The position numbers and the translations under genes are program-made. This document shows positions 48,563-56,823 of a stretch of 64,000 nucleotides of DNA, one piece after another; the first letter of the stretch is position 1, and each line of letters starts with the position of its first letter. The DNA is from Acidobacteriota bacterium (GTDB lineage Bacteria; Acidobacteriota; Vicinamibacteria; Vicinamibacterales; CAVVIG01), in assembly GCA_003222395.1 (NCBI GenBank), contig QHWB01000055.1, forward strand, positions 45,570 to 109,569, in the 5' to 3' direction. Under the pieces are notes generated by a model. The model was not told where the DNA came from, made no database searches, and worked only from the letters and a program-made list of their open reading frames with translations.

Positions 48563-48587
48563 CAAATTGACCCACTACCAGCGCTTG
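48563..48587. repeat. Right 17-bp terminal inverted repeat and 8-bp target duplication of the IS1-type transposon
   Basis: CAAATTGACCCACTACC (48563-48579) is the exact inverse of the left end, and AGCGCTTG (48580-48587) repeats the bases before the left end. Confidence 0.9.
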
Positions 48588-48706
48588 GAGAAATCGCTAC
48601 CAGAGACTCCATTAGCTCCGTGAGGGGCGTCCAATGGCATGTCGTCAAGGTCGCCGACAGGCTGACTCGCGTGCGAGTGACCGCAACATTGATTGGGCGA
48701 CCCTGT

Positions 48707-50000
48707 GGTTCACCAGAACTCCATCCGCTTCATTGCGATTGATATTCGCGGGCGGGCCCGACACGATCGGAGCGTGCTGGAGATGATCTTATTGACGGTT
48801 CGTGCGGTGGTGATGGCCTGCCGCGGCCATCGGGAAGTGGTCCTCGAGAACATAGCGCTGCGCCAGCAGCTCGGGGCGTTGAAACGCACGACGAAGCGTC
48901 CGCGCCTCCGGACGCGCGACCGGCTGTTCTGGATTGTGTTGGCCAACGGGTGGCGGCACTGGTGCACGGCGTTGGTGTTCGTACAGCCGGAGACGGTCCT
49001 GCGATGGCATCACGACTGGCTGCGCCGCCGATGGACGCGGCGCTCGACGCCGACGTCCGGCGGTCGCCCACCGATCAGTCGCGAAATCCGCGCGCTGATC
49101 CGCGAGATGGCGACGGCCAACCCGTTGTGGGGAGCGCCGGGCATCCATGGCGAGCTGGCCAAACTCGGCGTCGAGGTGTCGGAACGAACCGTGTCGAGGC
49201 TGTTTCACCCGCGGCATCGTCCGCCGTCACAAGGGTGGCGGACCTTCCTGACCAATCATCTGGCCGCGGTCGTGTCCATGGACTTCTTCACGGTCCCGAC
49301 GGTGACCGGTCGGGTGCTGTTCGTCCTGGTGTTGCTGTCGCACCGACGCCGGCGCATCGTCCACTTCAACATCGCCGAGCATCCGACGGCACGCTGGGCC
49401 GCGCAGCAAGTCGTCGAGGCGTTTCCTCACAACACCGCGCCACGCTGGTTGCTGAGAGATCGCGACAGCATCTACGGCGACGCGTTCCGTCGCCGCGTGG
49501 CGCAGATGGCGATCGCGGAAATCGTCTGCAGTCCGGCGAGTCCGTGGCAAAATCCATACGCGGAGCGCGTGATCGGATCAATTCGACGCGAGTGTCTCGA
49601 CTACGTCATCGTGTTCGGCGAGGCGCATCTGCGCCGACTGCTCTCCGCCTACGTGGCGTACTATCACCGAAGTCGGACGCATCTCGGATTGGGCAAGGAC
49701 ACGCCCGACGGCAGACCGATGCAGCCGGCAAGCGCCGGAGAGATCATCGCAGTTCCTGAAGTCGGTGGTCTTCATCACCGATACGAGCGTCGCGCGGCGT
49801 AAGCGCCAAGTCCCTTCGCTCTGTCGAATCCACGCAGCGCTTGCGCGAGGACGCGCGGCTCGCGATGCACGATGACGGACTGACGCGTTGTTCAAGGAGC
49901 ACCGAGGCAGCTACGGGTGCACAGCGACGCCCATTCGACAGCTTCAATGCGTTCGAGGGTGCGGCCGCCGGTTGCGCCGGATGACGTTTTGGCGAATGAC
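48707..50000 (+). mobile_element. Integrase-core insertion sequence, full-length copy
   Basis: Ends were inferred by comparing copies. The left end resembles TGACC-TCGCCAAAACTCGTCC (here GGTTCACCAGAACTCCATCC), and the inverse TTTTGGCGAATGAC lies at 49987-50000. The same inverse (TTTTGGCGAACGAC) closes the 58.4-59.6 kb copy. The element is about 1.3 kb, with one transposase gene and a non-coding tail of about 200 bases. Fragments of the same family lie at 37.2 and 44.9 kb. Confidence 0.65.
48774..49802 (+). CDS. Integrase-core (DDE) transposase, intact
   Basis: The 342-residue protein starts at GTG, matching the MLEL starts of related copies. It has the leader RGHREVVLENIALRQQLGAL, helix-turn-helix region LWGAPGIHGELAKLGVEVSE, and catalytic residues in AAVVSMDFFTVPTVTG (Asp), WLLRDRDSIYGDAF (Asp) and QNPYAERVIGSIRRECLDY (Glu). 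It ends EVGGLHHRYERRAA. It is the only copy of its family in the window with a complete catalytic triad, so it could also mobilise the deleted relatives. Confidence 0.85.
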   Translation: MLEMILLTVRAVVMACRGHREVVLENIALRQQLGALKRTTKRPRLRTRDRLFWIVLANGWRHWCTALVFVQPETVLRWHHDWLRRRWTRRSTPTSGGRPPISREIRALIREMATANPLWGAPGIHGELAKLGVEVSERTVSRLFHPRHRPPSQGWRTFLTNHLAAVVSMDFFTVPTVTGRVLFVLVLLSHRRRRIVHFNIAEHPTARWAAQQVVEAFPHNTAPRWLLRDRDSIYGDAFRRRVAQMAIAEIVCSPASPWQNPYAERVIGSIRRECLDYVIVFGEAHLRRLLSAYVAYYHRSRTHLGLGKDTPDGRPMQPASAGEIIAVPEVGGLHHRYERRAA

Positions 50001-50011
50001 AGCTTCGGCGG

Positions 50012-50125
50012 ATTCTGCAGCTGGCGGTTCTGAGCGGTCAATCATCCGAATTCAAGAACCACGAAATCGTCGTGCTTCGGTACGAACTCACCGCCATCCT
50101 TCGGCGCCGTTCCTGTCGCCGGAAT
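50012..50125 (+). mobile_element. Transposase amino-terminal fragment
   Basis: The short frame LQLAVLSGQSSEFKNHEIVV, LRYELTAILRRR resembles the membrane-like leader and RHELAVLRR helix at the start of another integrase-core transposase family. It begins directly at the right end of the full-length IS and stops within 40 residues. Confidence 0.4.
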
Positions 50126-50142
50126 GTGAACCGCCCAACGCG

Positions 50143-50736
50143 CTACGCGTACTTGACAAACTGCGGATTCGGCAGCGCCCTGATCCTTGCCAGCAACTGT
50201 GGGAGATTTTCGACGGTAGTCTGCTGAATGTCGTGGCACAGGAACAACGTGTGTGATCGGTGAGAGATTTGATCCATAGCTACGTCGATCCATTTTGACG
50301 GCTTGTTCACGGCCTTCCAATCCTCGGGATCGACATTCCATAGCACGACGCGGTAGCCAAGTTCTTGCAGAATCCCGTCAACCATGCCGTTATGTGCACC
50401 GAACGGCGGCCGACACAGCTTTTGCGCGGGTTCGAATTCAGCGATCAGGTCGTGCGTTCGCTGGATCTCGGAGCGAACCTGATCCGCTGTCAACTTGGTC
50501 AGCTGCGGATGGCTGTATGAATGATTGCCGATGATATGGCCTTCGGCCGCAGCTCGCCTGACGATGTCTCGGCCACCCGCGGCGGCGACGCGTTCGCCGC
50601 AGACGAAGAACATCGCGTGCAGACTCTCCTTCTTTAGAAGGTCGAGCAGTTCGGGTGTGTATTTGAGATGAGGGCCATCGTCAAAGGACAGAATCACTTC
50701 ATGTCCCGAATCGGGGTGTCCATAGACGTCCGCCAT
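50143..50736 (-). CDS. Polysaccharide deacetylase (NodB-type)
   Basis: The 197-residue enzyme starts at ATG preceded by GGAGG. NodB motifs are complete: ILSFDDGPHLKYTPELLD (Asp-Asp), IIGNHSYSHPQLTKL (His-x3-His metal ligands), CRPPFGAHNGMV (Arg), LWNVDPEDWKAV and LFLCHDIQQTTVENL. No signal peptide is seen with this start, so it acts in the cytoplasm or is exported otherwise. It probably removes acetyl groups from peptidoglycan or chitin-like sugars. It follows the L,D-transpeptidase gene by 31 bases in the same direction, which suggests a shared role in the cell wall. Confidence 0.88.
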   Translation of the reverse strand: MADVYGHPDSGHEVILSFDDGPHLKYTPELLDLLKKESLHAMFFVCGERVAAAGGRDIVRRAAAEGHIIGNHSYSHPQLTKLTADQVRSEIQRTHDLIAEFEPAQKLCRPPFGAHNGMVDGILQELGYRVVLWNVDPEDWKAVNKPSKWIDVAMDQISHRSHTLFLCHDIQQTTVENLPQLLARIRALPNPQFVKYA

Positions 50737-50767
50737 ATGCTTCCTCCCTGTGATTGGCTGCGATTGG

Positions 50768-51199
50768 CTACGCTGACTTCGACTCAGTGGGCCGTGGACC
50801 GCTGATCCGAACGTGCACTTCCTGGTTACCGACCCAATTAAACAGCCACGCCGCGTCAGCGGGTCCGAGATGAACGCACCCGTGGGATTCGACTTTCGGG
50901 TCGCCTTGATGAAACGCGCATGCGCCGTCGAAGAAGAGAGCGAACGGCATGTCGGCGGGCTTGCCAGCCTTGCTTTGGTACAGAGAGCTCGTGTGGTGTA
51001 GAAAACGACGGCTCGGGTCGATCTTCGCGTCTGTCTCCAACGGCGTGAGATGACCTTCGCGACCCGTCGAAAACGCGGTGATAGTTCGAACTGTCGCGCC
51101 GTCTTCCAGGACCGTGATCTCGTGACTGGGCAGCGAAACAAGAATCCACCGGCCGCTTGCGGTCGGGTCTGTCGTGGGTGTTGAATTCGGACTGGACAT
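50768..51199 (-). CDS. L,D-transpeptidase (YkuD-type)
   Basis: The 143-residue protein is mostly the catalytic domain: RWILVSLPSHEITVLEDG, the toxin-like loop HHTSSLYQSKAGKPADMPFA and the active-site motif with His in AFHQGDPKVESHGCVHLG, where Cys is the nucleophile. It would cross-link peptidoglycan or attach proteins. The chosen ATG has GGGAGAG before it; the frame remains open 41 codons upstream. There is no obvious signal peptide or anchor. It is first in a two-gene operon with the deacetylase and diverges from an XRE regulator. Confidence 0.85.
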   Translation of the reverse strand: MSSPNSTPTTDPTASGRWILVSLPSHEITVLEDGATVRTITAFSTGREGHLTPLETDAKIDPSRRFLHHTSSLYQSKAGKPADMPFALFFDGACAFHQGDPKVESHGCVHLGPADAAWLFNWVGNQEVHVRISGPRPTESKSA

Positions 51200-51324
51200 T
51201 TCGCGCTCTCCCTTCTGTGCACTTTCCGCGTGAGCCGTCGTTTCGCACGTCGACTCTGGTACACTGAAAGTAGCAGAGTGTGTTTCGAAGATCAACTTTT
51301 GTTTCTCAAAAAGAAGGACCAAGC

Positions 51325-51708
51325 ATGCCAGCTAAGATCGCGCTGAGCGCACTCGGCATGATGGTTCGCAAGAAGCGCGGTGCCCGCAAACTTCGGGAAG
51401 TCGCGAAGGAAATTGGAATTACGGCTCCGACGCTGATGCGAATCGAGGCGGGTCGCGTACCAGATGTGGCGACCTTCGGAAAGGTTTGTCTCTGGCTCTG
51501 CGTCGATGCAGGCGACTTTCTCGGACATCCTCCACGGTCTAGCGGTGAGGCGTTCGACCCGTTCGAACCGGCAGTTCGAGTGTCGGCCCACTTTAAGGCA
51601 GATCAACTTCCGTTACCGGAAACCGCGACTGCCCTGGCCAGAATGCTACTTTTTGTTGCGCAGAAACAAGCTGCAAGCACTCTAGACGTCGACGATGGCG
51701 ACGCTTGA
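51325..51708 (+). CDS. XRE-family helix-turn-helix regulator
   Basis: The 127-residue protein has an amino-terminal XRE domain, ALGMMVRKKRGARKLREVAK and EIGITAPTLMRIEAGRVPDV, and a carboxyl region of unknown structure ending in an acidic tail. The ATG follows AAGGACC; a 15-codon extension upstream is unlikely. It overlaps the metallopeptidase gene by 14 bases. Such XRE-ImmA pairs control mobile elements or stress responses, with the peptidase cleaving the repressor. Confidence 0.82.
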   Translation: MPAKIALSALGMMVRKKRGARKLREVAKEIGITAPTLMRIEAGRVPDVATFGKVCLWLCVDAGDFLGHPPRSSGEAFDPFEPAVRVSAHFKADQLPLPETATALARMLLFVAQKQAASTLDVDDGDA

Positions 51709-52276
51709 ACGCGGTTTTAAGGCATGGGCGGAGCGGACCGCTGCTGCGATCCGGGTCGACCTCGGACTGACCGCGACAGCAGCGCTTGATCCGGGCACAC
51801 TCGCGGCTCACCTTGCAGTGCAGCTCTTGCGGCCCGATGAAATTGATGGCCTTCCCCGAGATATTTGTATTCAGCTTTTGGAGACTGACCCCTGGGGATG
51901 GTCTGCGGCGACACTCGAACTACACGGCAAGACGACCGTCATCTTCAACCCAAAGAAAAGCCACGGCCGTCGGGCGAGCGACATCGTGCATGAACTGGCG
52001 CACGTAGTCCTTGGACACGAGCCGGCGAAAATGGTCTTCTCGCAGGACGGCCAGTTGGCGACGCGAACGTTCGATCAGAAACAAGAGGACGAGGCCAACT
52101 GGCTGGCGTGGGCGCTGCTGCTTCCGCGGGATGCGTTGTTCACCGCGAAGAAGTCGCGCATGGTGCCAGCAGAAATCGCGACCGTGTATGGCGTGACGGA
52201 AATGCTCGTCAATTTCCGCCTCAAGATGACGGGCGTCAATGCGCAATTTCAAAGAGGGTCCCGCCGACGCGCCTAA
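51695..52276 (+). CDS. ImmA/IrrE-family metallopeptidase
   Basis: The 193-residue protein has the zinc motif HELAH (residues 99-103) in ASDIVHELAHVVLGHEP, preceded by the strand KTTVIFNPKKSHGRRASD and followed by EDEANWLAWALLLPRDALF, which supplies the third ligand helix. The family cleaves its partner XRE repressor. It is translationally coupled to that gene. The target operon could be the adjacent divergent cell-wall pair or a mobile element that has since been lost. Confidence 0.88.
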   Translation: MATLERGFKAWAERTAAAIRVDLGLTATAALDPGTLAAHLAVQLLRPDEIDGLPRDICIQLLETDPWGWSAATLELHGKTTVIFNPKKSHGRRASDIVHELAHVVLGHEPAKMVFSQDGQLATRTFDQKQEDEANWLAWALLLPRDALFTAKKSRMVPAEIATVYGVTEMLVNFRLKMTGVNAQFQRGSRRRA

Positions 52277-52506
52277 CGTCCTGTGGTTCGCGACGAGGCC
52301 GTGCGAATCGCGTCGCAAACAGACACGTCGCGGGCCGAACGAAGAGTTCGGCGTTCCGACGACGTTGACGACTCGATTGCGCACGAACGGAGATTCAGAA
52401 CTACGTATGGCGAGCTCGCGGCGGACGAATGGTCTCCACTGCCGTCGGTCGCAGCGTCACTGCAGGCAGCGACGGAGGAAACGCCTGCCCGGACGCCATG
52501 AGGCCA

Positions 52507-52788
52507 GTCGCAACCGTAGGTGCAGCGGCGGGTCGCGGCCGGTGCTTTGCGCGTGCCGATACGGTCCTGAAGGTGATCTTGGGCGAGACGCACGCCAAGA
52601 GACGTGTTCTGGAGCGACCGACCCCAATCGACACTCGTCCAGTGAATGGAGGCGCACGACCCATCGATCGACAATGGAGCGGCGCGGCATGACAAGTCAG
52701 ACGCGTCGACGACGACGTCGTCACTGCGCGCATTGGCGAACATCACCGGCGAGATGAATGTTCCGTCAGCGAAGTGGTTCGCGAAGAA
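52507..52788 (-). repeat. 282-bp dispersed repeat, copy B (insertion-sequence remnant)
   Basis: This matches positions 11247-11528 in order and orientation. In this copy the minus-strand reading is directly continuous with an integrase-core transposase fragment (RTFFANHF), so the repeat is likely the 3' tail of that element after loss of the catalytic core. It lies between the ImmA gene and further transposase debris. Confidence 0.7.
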
Positions 52789-53230
52789 TGTACGCCGGGT
52801 TTGTGACCGTGTTGCTGGGCGACCGCGCGGATAACCCGAGACCGTGCGTCCGAAATGGCGATTCCGAGCTTCAGTAATTCGCGGTCGATCCGCGGGACGC
52901 CCCAGAGACAATTCTCCGTGGCCAGCGCCGAATCAGATCTCGACATGGCGAATCGATACATGGTCTTCCTGGACGCCGCGCGCGACGCCGCCAGCATCGA
53001 CGGAATCCTTTCGCGATGCCAACGATCGACGGTGGCTGGCTGGACCAGCACCAACGCTTCCCTCCATCGAGGCCACAACTATCGCAAACAGACCAAAGCA
53101 GACGGTGGGCTAGGCGAAAGCGGCGATTCGAACGAGCGAGGGCGCCAAGTTGGTGGCGCAGGGCAAGAGCCTCGAAGAGCAGGTCTCGACGCGCGGGAAG
53201 GGCTGACCGGACCCCAGGGACCGTCCGAAA
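52789..53230 (-). mobile_element. Integrase-core transposase remnant, multiple frameshifts
   Basis: Three frames carry pieces of one transposase: RRDLLFEALALRHQLGALAR, then LVLVQPATVDRWHRE, then ENCLWGVPRIDRELLKLGIA and TRRTFFANHF. These correspond to the leader, the PETVLRWH-type block and the helix-turn-helix, ending before the first catalytic Asp. The remaining catalytic core is replaced by the 282-base repeat. The gene is inactive. Confidence 0.65.
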
Positions 53231-53330
53231 AACGGGACGCATCGCCGGTAGAGTGCCGAGCGGCGACGCCAACGTCAATGTTTTTTGCTCGGACGCGATA
53301 TTGGCGAGGCACAGGTTCTTCATGCGCGAG

Positions 53331-53573
53331 TCAGCGTAGGTCAGACGCCGCGTGCTCCGCAACGTGCCCAATCCGGGGATCAGCGCAAGAATCGGCGTTC
53401 GAGACCCACAGCCGACCGAATTTCACGTACAAACCATCGAAGACCGGCGACAGCCGCTCCAGCGCGCGATCCGTGATCCGCCGAATCGACCGTAGCGCGT
53501 GGTACGCCGGAATCCGCACCTCCGGCGATACATGGCTGAACATCGATCCGTTTCGCTCGTCGTGTCCACCCAT
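53331..53573 (-). mobile_element. IS5/IS1182-like transposase, amino-terminal fragment
   Basis: The frame MGGHDERNGSMFSHVSPEVR, IPAYHALRSIRRITDRALER and LSPVFDGLYVKFGR is the conserved start of IS5/IS1182-group transposases (usually 350-450 residues). It stops being recognisable after about 55 residues. The catalytic domain is missing. Confidence 0.55.
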
Positions 53574-53800
53574 TCGCACGCTCCCGGTTGAATGGAGCAT
53601 GGCAGTACGAGTCACCCGTGTGGCAACGCTCACTTTTCATCAACCTGCTGACTAAGAAGAGGAATTGGCTGGCTTATTCGGTCAAGAGATTGTCCGCGCG
53701 TACTTTTGCTCAGTTTGGGATTGATTTCCCGTATAGCGTGGCACACACTCCCCGCTCCGAAAACATTACGTCCAGAGAGATCACCTCGCGAGGAACGTCC

Positions 53801-55003
53801 ATGGCCTTGTATGCATTCGATGGCACCTGGAACACGAAGAAGGACACGGAAGACGAGACCCATCACAACACCAACGTGGTGAAGCTCCATGCGGCGTACG
53901 AGAAGGCGTCCGGCAAGAAACAGTATTACATCGAAGGCGTCGGCGCGCGCTGGGACATGATCGGCGCCGCGCTCGGCGGCGTGTTCGGCCTGGGTGAGCG
54001 TCCACGTCTCAACGAGGCGTACATACGCCTGTGCGAGAACTGGGCGGCGCCCGGCGGCGGCGACCGTCTGATTGACATCATCGGGTTTAGCCGCGGCTCG
54101 GCGACGGCGCTCGATTTTTGTCGCAGAATCCAGGAGAAGGGCATCTGCAAGCCAAACACCGATGAGGTCGTCGAGGCGAATCCGACGATCCGGTTCCTCG
54201 GCCTCTGGGACGTCGTCGCGTCGTTCGGGCTCGCCAACCTCGGCAACGCCGCGCTGAACTTCGGGCACACGCTCAAGATCCCGCAGAAGAACATCGACTA
54301 CTGCTTCCACGCCATGGCCCTGGACGAACGCCGACCATCGTTCCTGCCGATCCGGCTGCGCGGCGCGTGTGAAGTGTGGTTTCGCGGCGTCCATTCGGAC
54401 GTCGGCGGCGGCAACGGCAACACTGGCCTGAGCGACATCGCGTTGAAGTGGATGATGTCGAAGGCGAAGGCCGCCGGGCTGCCGATCGACGATGCGGACA
54501 TTCCGACGTGGACACCTCCGGTGACGGCGACGCCGCACCCCGACGTCAAGCTGCCAATCCCCGTACGGATCGTCGCCACCGTCGATCGCAAACATTATTC
54601 GGTCGCGACGCTCGAGGGATGGACCAACCCTCCGGACGCCTGCCCAGCGGAATCTGCCGCCGACGAAACGAATGTGACCAAGGCCGGAGACGTCAGCGTC
54701 GCCAGCCTGCCGCTGGAGCAACGCGTCAAACTGGCGTCGATGGCTGAAGCGGCACACGCCCAGGCGGACGCGCTGGAAATGACGCTCGACCCGGCCACCT
54801 ACGATCAGTTCATGTATCTGTTCGAGACGCGGCTTCCGCTGATCACCACCGATGCGAACCTCATAGCCGGACGGAATGCGGCCCAAGTCCTTGTCGGCAA
54901 GGCCGTCACCAACGCTCGGCACGCGCCGTTTCCGACCGTCGCGCCGGTATTCCTGACGCAGGCGATCTTCCAGACTCCCGGTTTGTTTCCGCTCACGGAC
55001 TGA
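53801..55003 (+). CDS. DUF2235 alpha/beta-hydrolase (Tle1-like phospholipase-type protein)
   Basis: The 400-residue protein has the family start ALYAFDGTWNTKKDTEDE, the nucleophile elbow Ser in IGFSRGSATALDFCRRI, FLGLWDVVASFG and the catalytic Asp/His region RGVHSDVGGGNGNTGLS. In other bacteria such proteins act as type VI phospholipase effectors or as stand-alone lipases; no secretion genes are visible here. The ATG at 53801 is chosen because family similarity starts at the next residue; the frame is open 71 codons further upstream. The carboxyl 100 residues are unfamiliar and may be a partner-binding domain. Confidence 0.8.
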   Translation: MALYAFDGTWNTKKDTEDETHHNTNVVKLHAAYEKASGKKQYYIEGVGARWDMIGAALGGVFGLGERPRLNEAYIRLCENWAAPGGGDRLIDIIGFSRGSATALDFCRRIQEKGICKPNTDEVVEANPTIRFLGLWDVVASFGLANLGNAALNFGHTLKIPQKNIDYCFHAMALDERRPSFLPIRLRGACEVWFRGVHSDVGGGNGNTGLSDIALKWMMSKAKAAGLPIDDADIPTWTPPVTATPHPDVKLPIPVRIVATVDRKHYSVATLEGWTNPPDACPAESAADETNVTKAGDVSVASLPLEQRVKLASMAEAAHAQADALEMTLDPATYDQFMYLFETRLPLITTDANLIAGRNAAQVLVGKAVTNARHAPFPTVAPVFLTQAIFQTPGLFPLTD

Positions 55004-55304
55004 CGGGCGGTTCGTCGTGTTCGGATGCATCCTCGACATCGCCACCGGCGTCGTCCTCGTCTTCGTGGATCGTCAGCGTCATCTGCGCCGCGAATCGCAA
55101 GGAGATCGAGAGTGGGCTCAAGCCGCGCGCAACCTTTCTCGAGCGCGGCATTCGTGAATTCCTCCACGACCGTGCGCGTGCTGACATCGGCGGCGATGTG
55201 AGCTGGCGAAGATCTCCGCCAACGGGGGGCTGACTGAGTCCTTTGCCGTATGCGTATCTCCCCACGCCCACGATCAACACGTGCGTGGCGGGTCCGCCTG
55301 TCAA
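54993..55304 (-). pseudogene. Caspase-like peptidase, amino-terminal fragment with frameshift
   Basis: The frame starts MTGGPATHVLIVGVGRYAYG, then LSQPPVGGDLRQLTSPPMSA, the first strand and helix of bacterial caspase-like (metacaspase/effector-associated) domains. Similarity continues in another frame as RTVVEEFTNAALEKGCARLE, PTLDLLAIRG. The His and Cys catalytic segments are absent. It lies just downstream of the second DUF2235 gene on the same strand and was probably its operon partner. Confidence 0.5.
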
Positions 55305-55352
55305 TGCCGGATCCGACGCAGACCAGCGCCGGGTCGGCGTTCGCTGCGCGGT

Positions 55353-56539
55353 TCACACGTCACCGCCGGTCGTCCGCCCCGAGCCCGGAACCATCCACAC
55401 GTCCCCGCCTGTCGCGAGAAAGCGCTGCGCTGTCTCGAGATTCAATCCGGCAGTCGTAAGCGTATCCGGCCGGTAGGTTGGAAGCGCGACGAAGCGTTGG
55501 ATCGCAGTGAGATCGACCTGTTCGCCTGGCAACAGCGTCCGCGGACGACCGCGCAGACCCGTTTCCGCCGCTGGAATGAGCAGTCGTGGCCGGTCGAACG
55601 ATCCGTCGGCTCTGCGCGTGCGATGCGTCTTCGGCACGAGTTCCAAGGCTTTCCAGGCTCCGGTCAGACTGTCGTGCTGACCCGTCGCGTAGTCCGGTGT
55701 GCTGGTCCGACCCGCCGCCGAAATCGTCTCGAGCGGCGCGTCTGCGATGGCCACACCGGCGGCCCGCGCGTGGCCGGCCATCCACGCGAGCGGAATGGCC
55801 CACAATCGGCTGGTCGCTGGATCGTAGCCGCCACCGACGTCACTGTGCACGCCGGCAAACCACACCTCTGACACGGTCTGGTTCGGCAGCGCTGTCCAGC
55901 GGTTCGGGCGGAAGAACGCGCGACGTTCGTCGATCGCGATGGCGTGCGCAACTCGTCGTACGCAAGAGTTTTTCGCCGTATTCGGCCAATGAATCGGCGA
56001 CCAGACATTGCCCATCGACGTCACTGTGTCCCACAACCCTAGGAACTCGACTTCGACCATGCGCGAGAAAGTCTCCTTGAAGCTGTCAACAACCGCAAAG
56101 TTGTCTGGCGATTGAAACAGCCGCATGGCGTACGACTCTAGCGACAACAGCTCGGCGCGGAGCAATCCGCAGCGATGAATGAGCGCGGCGAGCGCCCTCG
56201 CTTCCAACGCGCCGCGGCTGAAACCGAAGATATGGACGCAATCCCCCGCCTGGTGCTGCTGCATCAGAAAGAGGTAGGCTTCGGTGACGTTGCCGGTCAC
56301 GCCCAGGCCGAAGGCCAAGCCGAGCAGCATCTGGATCTTCTGCGACACTTTCGACAGCGTACCCGGCTCCCAGATGGTTCCGACGCCGGGATCGTAGTAA
56401 GCGACCTGCCGGGACGGTTCGCGGTCGAGCGATTGGAACAGTCGCACGACGGCGATTGGAACAGTCGCACGACGTTGGTGTTCTGCGCGCCGAATTCGTT
56501 GTCGGTACCGTCGAGACAAACGACGAGATTCCGGCTCAT
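55353..56539 (-). pseudogene. DUF2235 alpha/beta-hydrolase (second copy), frameshifted by a 23-bp duplication
   Basis: The start MSRNLVVCLDGTDNEFGAQN, TNVVRLFQS is in one frame; the remainder (REPSRQVAYYDPGVGTIWEP, the elbow FGFSRGALEARALAALIHRC, FLGLWDTVTSMGN, GVHSDVGGGYDPATS) is in another. An exact 23-base tandem duplication at 56429-56474 separates them. Removing one unit restores a full-length frame of about 387 residues. The motifs are otherwise intact, so inactivation looks recent. It points toward the first DUF2235 gene at 53.8 kb but is only distantly similar to it. Confidence 0.82.
56429..56474. repeat. Exact 23-bp tandem duplication inside the DUF2235 gene
   Basis: Two adjacent identical units (GCGATTGGAACAGTCGCACG plus ACG) occupy 56429-56451 and 56452-56474. 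Because 23 is not a multiple of three it shifts the reading frame. Slippage could add or remove a unit and so switch the gene off or on. Confidence 0.9.
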
Positions 56540-56823
56540 GGATGTCCCGCGCGCCGTGTCATTGTCACGTGTTCCGAGAAAGATCGTTCAACCCTTCCAA
56601 ATGAGTCAAGCGTCGTGATTCTGACGCTCCACGCGTGAAAAACATGCGGGACGGGACGAGCCCGCCCGGTTCCGACATCGTGTTCATCGGACGCCACTCC
56701 GCGGCACGAATGGATTTAGCGCCGCTCCGTTCAGCCGAACCGCACGCGCCGTCCAAAGCTTGTCCCCAATCTGATTAAACAAGATCGAGTTCTTGGTAGG
56801 CACATCCGCCAGGATCCCCGCTG

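Larger units (their letters stand above)
46541..48579 (+). mobile_element. Intact IS1-type transposon carrying passenger genes (2039 bp)
   Basis: The element is bounded by perfect 17-base inverted repeats and flanked by perfect 8-base direct repeats (AGCGCTTG). Inside, in one direction, lie a KGG-motif protein, an IS1-family transposase and a 195-residue coiled-coil/membrane passenger. Plain IS1 elements are about 0.7-1.1 kb, so the extra kilobase is unusual. All three reading frames are complete, making this the only element in the window that looks fully functional with cargo. Confidence 0.88.

Noticed and set aside
47782..48648. A 288-codon minus-strand frame across the transposon passenger gene
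   Set aside because: It crosses the transposon's right repeat into flanking DNA, lies antisense to the passenger, which has its own ribosome site, and has no motif.
53630..55045. A 471-codon minus-strand frame opposite the first DUF2235 gene
   Set aside because: Antisense to a gene with the GFSRG elbow and the DVGGG motif; no features of its own.
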